64,000 bases of DNA from Cyclina sinensis (Eukaryota; Mollusca; Bivalvia; Venerida; Veneridae). A program made the position numbers and the translations under genes. The DNA lies in NCBI GenBank assembly GCA_012932295.1, contig JAAONU010000014.1, positions 18,716,251 to 18,780,250 of the forward strand, in the 5' to 3' direction. Under the pieces are notes generated by a model that searched no databases, was not told where the DNA came from, and saw only the letters and a program-made list of their open reading frames with translations. This document shows, in pieces, positions 57,470 through 64,000 of this stretch (the first letter of the stretch is position 1; the number at the start of each line of letters is the position of its first letter).

Positions 57470-59430
57470 GTCCTGTGCAGCCCTGGGAAAAAATGTTCTT
57501 AAAAATTAATCTTCAAGTAGTGAAGCAAAAACACTCCATTTTTCATTGAATTTATTTAACTTGTTTTTTGTTTCTGCGGAAAAAAATCTGCCTAGCATAA
57601 CTTTGACTTGGTTTTTAAACATTTGTACACTTGCAGCCGTGTTTTTCACTTTACATTCGAAAAGTGTATATTTTGCTGCAAGTATCAAATTGATAATAGC
57701 GTTACAAAATTTCTCATTACTATGTCCACTTCAGTCGAGTTTGTACTTTAATTAGGACAAATGTCACTTAACCATCTTTTTAATTCATTCCACAGTAAAA
57801 CACATTCCCAGAATAAATGTGTTACAGTTTCAGGATGTCTATTACAGAAACTGCATACATTGTTATCTATGATACCCATTTTATTTAACAAAAAATTGTT
57901 TCAAATATTCTATGGTTTATTCTATATTGGAACCATTGTAACATTGTATCCCTAGTTACATTAAATGGGATACTATATATGAATTTCTAGTAAAAATCAG
58001 CATTTAAGTTCAATTCAGTATACCATTTTCTTTAGAATTTGAGGACTTATTACGGTTTAACAAAAAATCATAAATTGATCGGCAACCCTTCATTTGACTC
58101 TTTAAAACTCTGAATGGCAATGGTCTTATTGGAGTATCTTCTTTTTTGCATAGTTGATAATTCTTAAGCTATTTAGGTAACTTTTCATTGACACTACAAT
58201 GCTTTGGTATTGTAACAAAATTAGTGTTTATATTATAAATAGAGGAAAAGTCATGAAAGGACAAAAAATTCCCACCTCTATCTAAGAAATAATTTACCAA
58301 AATTACTCCATTTCTTATAAACCTAGAAAAATAAACACTTGTCCCAACAATTTTAAACACAGACTGGCAAAGAACAAAAGGTGACTGATTACACAACTGA
58401 ATGAATCCCATAAAGATATCTTTCCAAAATATGTTTTTACAGTGTTTTGTTTACTGTTCAAGAAGCCATTACCAAATTTCATTGAATCTTCTATAAAGGG
58501 GTACAAATCTTAAATAAATCTAAAGTATTTAGTGTTATTTTTCATATATCTTCTAAGCCATGCAATTTTTAAAGCTGTCATAAACCGATCACGATTTATC
58601 ACACGAAGACCACCATATTCATATGACTGAGTTATAATACAATAGTAGGATACTACGTCATCGCGCTCCTGTTTTATGCTCTCTCGCGGATCAACATCCG
58701 TCGCTTGAAAGGTAAAATGGTCTTTTTCAATAAGAAATATGTAGAGTTACAAAAAAAAATTCTGAATGCATGCTGAAAAACATTTCACCCGTTTTCAGGC
58801 CTAAACTAGAATTTTACATTATAACAAGAAGCGCCGCAATGCGACGAAAACCAGGTTTTCAACGACCAAGTATTGATGTAACAGGAATTAGGAAGAAATA
58901 TGGCAGTGAAGTAAAAATGGTGCTGTTATTTTAGTACCAACACAGAAAGTTGGTTTCAATAGTTCAAAATAAAAATAAATCAGATACCTGAGTAGCAATG
59001 CCAAATCTTCGGTGCACAACACGATGTTTTGCAACTCTACAGATTTCTTATTGAAAAAGACCATTTTACCTTTCAAGCGACGGATTGTTGACAAAAAATG
59101 GTCCGCGAGAGAGCATAAAACAGGTGCGCGTTGACGTAGTATCCTACCATTGATAATATTACATTTTATTGTGTCTGGCCCAGAAGACAATAAATTCTGA
59201 AAGAAAATGTTTTCTTAACAATTTCTTGACTTGGGGTTGGTAAACTCATGATAAGATTGTTTAACTTCAGTAATGCTAAAGTTTTAATGACAACATTTCT
59301 ACCAATTGGGGTAATTTTCCAATTGTTGCTCCGACGAGGGGAAATAATTGCTTTACTGACAAACGGCAAAAATGAATATAAAGATGTGTACAAACATTGA
59401 CAGATCTTTACTGGCACTTTCCAGTTAGAA
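57470..59430 (-). pseudogene. L1-like LINE reverse-transcriptase 3' fragment, degenerate
   Basis: Read on the minus strand: ...RSNNWKITPIGRNVVIKTLA then LNNLIMSLPTPSQEIVKK (59166-59417), SSGPDTIKCNII, QSYEYGGLRVINRDRFMTAL (about 58,630-58,560), and the end ILAAKYTLFECK...LNKFNEKWSVF (57506-57688). This order is the C-terminal part of an L1-type ORF2. Stops and frameshifts are frequent, and a 513-bp MITE splits it at 58640-59152. Confidence 0.82.
58640..59152. mobile_element. 513-bp MITE with about 120-bp inverted repeats, inserted in the LINE
   Basis: Left arm CAATAGTAGGATACTACGTC, right arm (reverse complement) CAATGGTAGGATACTACGTC. The arms stay alike through 'gttttatgctctctcgcgga' and 'gaaaggtaaaatggtctttt' for about 120 bp. 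ATAATA flanks both sides (58634-58639, 59153-59158). No coding capacity; superfamily not determined. Confidence 0.88.
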
Positions 59431-59439
59431 ACATGTGTT

Positions 59440-60766
59440 TAAAGTAAGAAAAGATCTAATACTTGACAGTTGACAGTAACTGAATTACAATTGTATTTAT
59501 AGTGCGAACAGGTGACAGATTTTTAGCATCAAGTTAAGCACGTTTTTATCTTTTTTGCTCTATGCAAAATTTCATGTAATATATCATTCAAAGGCAGCAC
59601 TGAATGTATAGTGATAAGCTGATTGGACTATTTGCCGGTGAGCCTCGGTTTGGTTATCACTTCACCATGACTTAGATTTTTGTTTCTTTTTTGTTTTGTT
59701 TTTATTTTGTTTGGTCAGTTTAAAAAAAAAAAACATGTCGGTATCGTTTTTTTTTTTTGGCTTTTTGGAATAGCTGAAATTATACAAGTTTATTGCTTAA
59801 GCGGCTTTTTAAAGAATAAATGAATTTCATAAGCAGCACAGAGCGGAAATAAAAAGTCCAAGTTTTTACTTGTTTAAAATGACCTCAGTGAGGTGTAACC
59901 TGATGCATTGGTATAATTTTGAGGTTAATGTTGCCATGAAGTTCTGAAACTCAGACTTAAAATTATCTTTATGTCAGTAAAGTGTGTTCTGCTTTTATTT
60001 GTCACCGTTGTGTTTATGTTTATGTTGACAAGACAGAGATATCTGTGACACTCAGACATTATAGGCTAAAAAGAGGAAACATAAACAACAACAACAAATA
60101 TAGTCAATAAACAACTGTGTATAGCAATCTCTAACTGTTAAAGTAAACCTGTGGTTTTTATTAATAAATAATCGACTGTAAACTGTGTTTGCCTTTTATT
60201 TTATCTATGAAGCATTTTTTAAGGTGGATGTTACTAGTATGTGTATATGGTACTGATAGACAGTTTATGACACCATAATTGAAACAACAACAAAATAACT
60301 GTGTACGTTTTTATTACCAATTATAAACTATGATGACTCGGTTTTGAGCAAACTTTAGATCAAGGAAAAATATCTATGTCATTAATATTTCAGAAATGAA
60401 AAATATTTGACATGCAGACCATAACGCTTACAGGTGGTTTGGTACAATGTCCATTTCATTGTCTAATTGTACTAATTTATAGCCGTCTAGGATCCTCTGT
60501 ATTTTTTTTCAGATATTTCAATGTTTTTTTTTGTTCGTTTGTGTATTGATAAAATTATGTCAAACAGCTTTTGATGGCTCCAGCACACGTAAATGTTATA
60601 TTTGCATTGCTGGGCATTCATTCTTACTTCTATAATTCAGTTTCTGTTTTGGTATGCAGTAATGGAAATTCAAAACTATGCAAGTTTGAGAGAAAAATAC
60701 AATATATCTTTTCGGAGTTTATTTTCCATTCTATTTATTTTAAGAATCTGATTATAAATGATTGAT
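59440..60766. other. No gene seen
   Basis: AT-rich spacer between two oppositely oriented LINE fragments, with homopolymer A and T runs near 59,720-59,760. No domain-bearing frame. Confidence 0.5.
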
Positions 60767-63130
60767 TCTGTAACATTTGTTTCAATAAATGTACACGGTT
60801 TAGAAGACAGCAGAAAACGAAAGGATGTTTTCTGAAAGGTCAGAAATACAATATATACTTTTTACGAGATACAAATTTCACAGGTAAAGAAGTCAATTAT
60901 ATTCGTTCGCAATGGGGTTATGAATGCTATTTCAGTAATTTTAGTATCCAGTCTAGAGGTGTGGCAATATTGATCAATAATAATTTTGATTTCAAGTTTA
61001 AAAGCAGAGAAACTGATCAACTTGGTGATTTAATACTTTTTACATGCATTACTAGCAAATAAGAATATAACCATGATTAATCTCTATGGACGAAATAAAG
61101 ATGATCCAGCATTTTATTCTAATATAAAAGATAAAATCTCGAAACTGGATAACCCATTTATAATTGTTGGGGATTATAACCTGGTTTTATACCCTGACAT
61201 TGACTGTTTTAATTACCTAAATATAAATAACCCAAAAGCAAGAGATGTTGTTCTAAACATGATATTAGAATATAATTTAACTGATTGTTGGAGAGAGCAA
61301 ATTGTTGAAGAAATACAATATACATGGTTCAAGAAAAATCCTGTTAAAAAACAAGACTTGACTTTTTTTCTGATTTCTTGTAATTGTTTACTGATCTGAA
61401 TAATGTAGCTATTGAGCCTGGTTATAGAACAGACCACTCAAATTGGAAATTGAATATCTCATCACTTAAAGATGCACAATATGTAGAAAAAATAAATAAT
61501 CTAATACAATATACTAATTTTAGATATGCACATAAAACTCAGAAGGCTTGTGAACAACTGGTAAATTTAAGCAATGAAACTATAAGATTAACAATGAATG
61601 ATAACTTATTTTTTGAGAATTATTAATGGAAATATGAGGTAAGACTATTTCCTACTCGACATGTTAAAAGAAACAAGAAGATAAATGGCAGGAAATTTTA
61701 ATGAAGGAAATAAGTCATTTGGAAAAGCAAAATATTATTGACTTTGATTTACTAGAGACAAAACAAATATAATTAACAGACCTAAGATCTAAAAAAATGC
61801 AGGGGAATTTTATAAGATCAAGAGCAAAATTGATCTCTGATGAAGAAAGCCTAAAATACTACTGTAACTTAGAAAATCGGAATTATGTAACAAAAATGAT
61901 GAATTGTTTGTTTACGACTTCTGGAATTTTATAAACAAGCCAAGTACAACTTATGAATGAAGTTATGAAACTTTTAAAAACTTGTACACATACAGACAGA
62001 CAGAAAATGTGGATTTAAATAATGTTATTCAAACGGATGATATACCAAAGTTAAATGAACAGGAAAAGAAAAGTTTAGAAGGCTATTTAAGCTAAAGTGA
62101 AATGCTAACAAGCCTAAAGAAAATGTCAAATGATTCCTCTCCTGGAACCACAGGGTTACAGCGGCGTTCTTTAAAGTCTTCTGGATTGATATTGGTCATT
62201 TTCTTGTTAGATCTATTAATCACTCCTTCGATACAGGAGATTTGTCTTTCTCTCTTAAACACGGGATTATAACTTGTATACCCGAAGCGGACAAGGATAA
62301 GCGTTTGATTAAAAACTTGCACCCTATTTCTCTTTTAAATGTATCTTATAAAATTGCTTCGGCCAGTATCGCTCGTTTGAAAACAGTACTAAACAAACTC
62401 GTTAATGAAGATCAAGCTGGCTTTTTATTAGGAAGATATATATGAGATAACATTAGGCTAGTTTATGATATAATGCAATACTCAGAGGAACAAAATGTAC
62501 CTGGAATGCTTTTATTAAATGATTTTTCAACAGCTTTTGGCTCCATTTTATGAGAATGTAAGTACAAGTTCTAAAACTTTTCAATTTTGGAGAGAACTTT
62601 ATCAGTAGGATATGATTTTTTATTATAACATTGAGTCAATTGTGACTATTAATGGGCACCAAACTGAGTGGTTTCGGATTGCACGAGGTTGCCGCCAAGG
62701 CGATCCCCTCTCTCTTTACATCTTCATACTTTGTGCTGAAATTTTAGCAATTTTAATTTGGCAAAATCAAAACATTAAGGGATTAATATTAAATAATAGT
62801 GAATTTGTACTGTCTCAATCTGCTGATGACACAACTTTAATGTTAGATGGAACAGACAAGTCTTTGAAAAAAACCCATGAAAACCTTAGATATTTATGCA
62901 AATTATGTTAAACCTCAATGTAGAGAAAACTAAGGCAATATGGATAGGATCAATGAGAAGGAGTAATCTTTGTCCAGATTTGTCCAGAATCTGATTTCCA
63001 GTGGGAATCAAATTCATTTCAATTACTCGGTGTCAAATTTACAGTGAATTTAAACTACATTGTTGAAGCTAATTATTTGTCAAAAAATGAAGAAATTAGA
63101 AGACTTTTTAAGCAATGATGAAAACGCCAG
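60767..63130 (+). pseudogene. L1-like LINE, endonuclease to reverse transcriptase, degenerate and truncated
   Basis: It begins VSINVHGLEDSRKRKDVF, the start of an APE-type endonuclease. Next come GVAILINNNFDF, then (61073-61380) FIIVGDYNLVLYPDIDCFNY, NNPKARDVVLNMI and YTWFKKNP..KQDLTFFL. The reverse transcriptase follows: HGIITCIPEADKDKRLIKNL, HPISLLNVSYKI, EDQAGFLLGRYI (to 62445), LLLNDFSTAFGSI, GCRQGDPLSLYIFILCAEIL and SADDTTLML (62612-62911). The usual YADD is SADD. At least five frame breaks or stops. It stops near 63,130 without the C-terminal part and is clearly not functional. Confidence 0.87.
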
Positions 63131-64000
63131 TTAAAATTTATCCCGTGTAAAAATATGTCAGTATTAGATTCTTTACTTTTTCTGGTACTGGAAGTTATGT
63201 GTCTGTTTTTTGCCCCTTTATATTGCTTATCCCCATGTTGTAAAAATTAAATAGGGTGTAATAAAGATATATGTCTGACTGTCTGTCTGTCTGTCTGTCA
63301 TAGTAACATTAGTGCATGCAGATCTATTCGGTACTACCTTTCTACGACATTATGTCAATGTTCATTTGTATATTGTTTTATTTATGCATTTATGCTGTTT
63401 TCATTGATAATATGTATATATGCAAGTAAGGTAATGACATCAAATATTCCGTTCTTTATTATTTAAATCTTAAAGGTTAAAGAAACCGAGACTTGAGATT
63501 TGTGACGTAAATGTGGTCCATTGGAGAATGGCGGAAGTGTACACATTGTGATTCGTAGATTTAATCTAAATAAATCGTTGAATTTATATTTGGATAAATA
63601 ACCATCTACAACAATTAAATTCAATCATACAAAGTTCTATCTGTACAAAATACACCTTGGTAAACTAAATTATCAATTCGTTTAAATCTCTGTCCGTATA
63701 CGAATGTTAGATCTACGGACAGACCAAGGCATGTCTTATAATACTTCTAGATCATTCATAATAAAAGAATACCAACTGCATAATTCTTCAGTTCATACAA
63801 TCAATACCTGGATTTATCTAATTATCTGCTCATACGAAGCTCTGTCTGCAGAAAAAAACTTAGATCCGCGGTCAGAATTGCTATTTTTGATTAAGCGTTT
63901 CTATGTATATATTCTTTCAATATTCGTAAAATTGTCAAAACTTATCAATAAATGCAAAACTTTTATTATGGTGTCGGTTGAATGTTTTGACTTGCGTTTC
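63131..64000. other. No gene seen; short (tgtc)n run
   Basis: A (ctgt)n microsatellite at about 63268-63300. Further on, 'tctgtccgta' and 'tacggacaga' (about 63690-63725) form a 10-bp inverted pair. Otherwise plain AT-rich sequence to the right edge. Confidence 0.5.

Overview
This is animal nuclear DNA. Genes are split by introns, the background is AT-rich, and dispersed repeats are very dense. I infer a lophotrochozoan, most likely a bivalve mollusc. The reasons are repeat types I associate with bivalve genomes (arrays containing 'AAGGTCAAGGTCACAGGG', an element ending in 'CTCAGGTGAGC', 'GGGAGATAACTC' repeats), an intronless TRIM/NHL-type gene copy, and a receptor built from F-type-lectin, EGF and tyrosine phosphatase modules. 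No species can be named from the sequence alone.

One gene dominates: a minus-strand receptor tyrosine phosphatase from about 52,887 down to a stop codon at 13,775. I placed 33 coding exons by hand from splice sites and reading phase. They join without a frame break to 4,268 nt, or 1,421 codons plus stop, with the 5' end missing. The order is a discoidin/F-type-lectin-like domain (52.7 and 50.6 kb), 13 phase 1-1 exons each coding one cysteine-rich EGF/MEGF-like module (50.1 to 33.9 kb), a 10.5 kb intron, one transmembrane helix (23.4 kb), a juxtamembrane segment, a phosphatase domain D1 with intact catalytic motifs (22.3 to 17.0 kb), a degenerate D2 (16.8 to 13.8 kb), and a C-terminal YANM tail resembling the Grb2-binding tail of vertebrate RPTP-alpha/epsilon. 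The eight EGF exons nearest the membrane are all exactly 141 bp and sit in similar introns, which indicates recent exon duplication. One of them (33.9 kb) has AT where the GT donor should be, and a decayed EGF exon lies at 46.0 kb.

The rest is mostly repeats and dead mobile elements. 1-434 is a 122-bp tandem array. 3.2-5.9 kb holds dispersed repeat arrays. 6.39-8.23 kb (+) is a broken TRIM-like B-box/NHL copy. 12.8-13.76 kb is a 53-bp tandem array just beyond the receptor stop codon, so probably in its 3' UTR. Introns carry a TTAA-flanked MITE (19.4 kb), a tRNA-derived SINE with a 12-bp target duplication (20.2 kb), a Tigger/pogo remnant (21.5 kb), a 2.2-kb element with internal arrays (30.1-32.3 kb) and a full-length but mutated Tc1-like element (41.2-42.7 kb). 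53.94-56.15 kb is a strongly diverged array of about 32-bp units with a conserved CGGC/GCCG pairing. 57.5-59.4 kb (-) is an L1-like LINE fragment interrupted by a 513-bp MITE, and 60.77-63.13 kb (+) is a second degenerate LINE.

All coordinates and translations were made by eye. Family assignments rest on recognised motifs, not on database searches.
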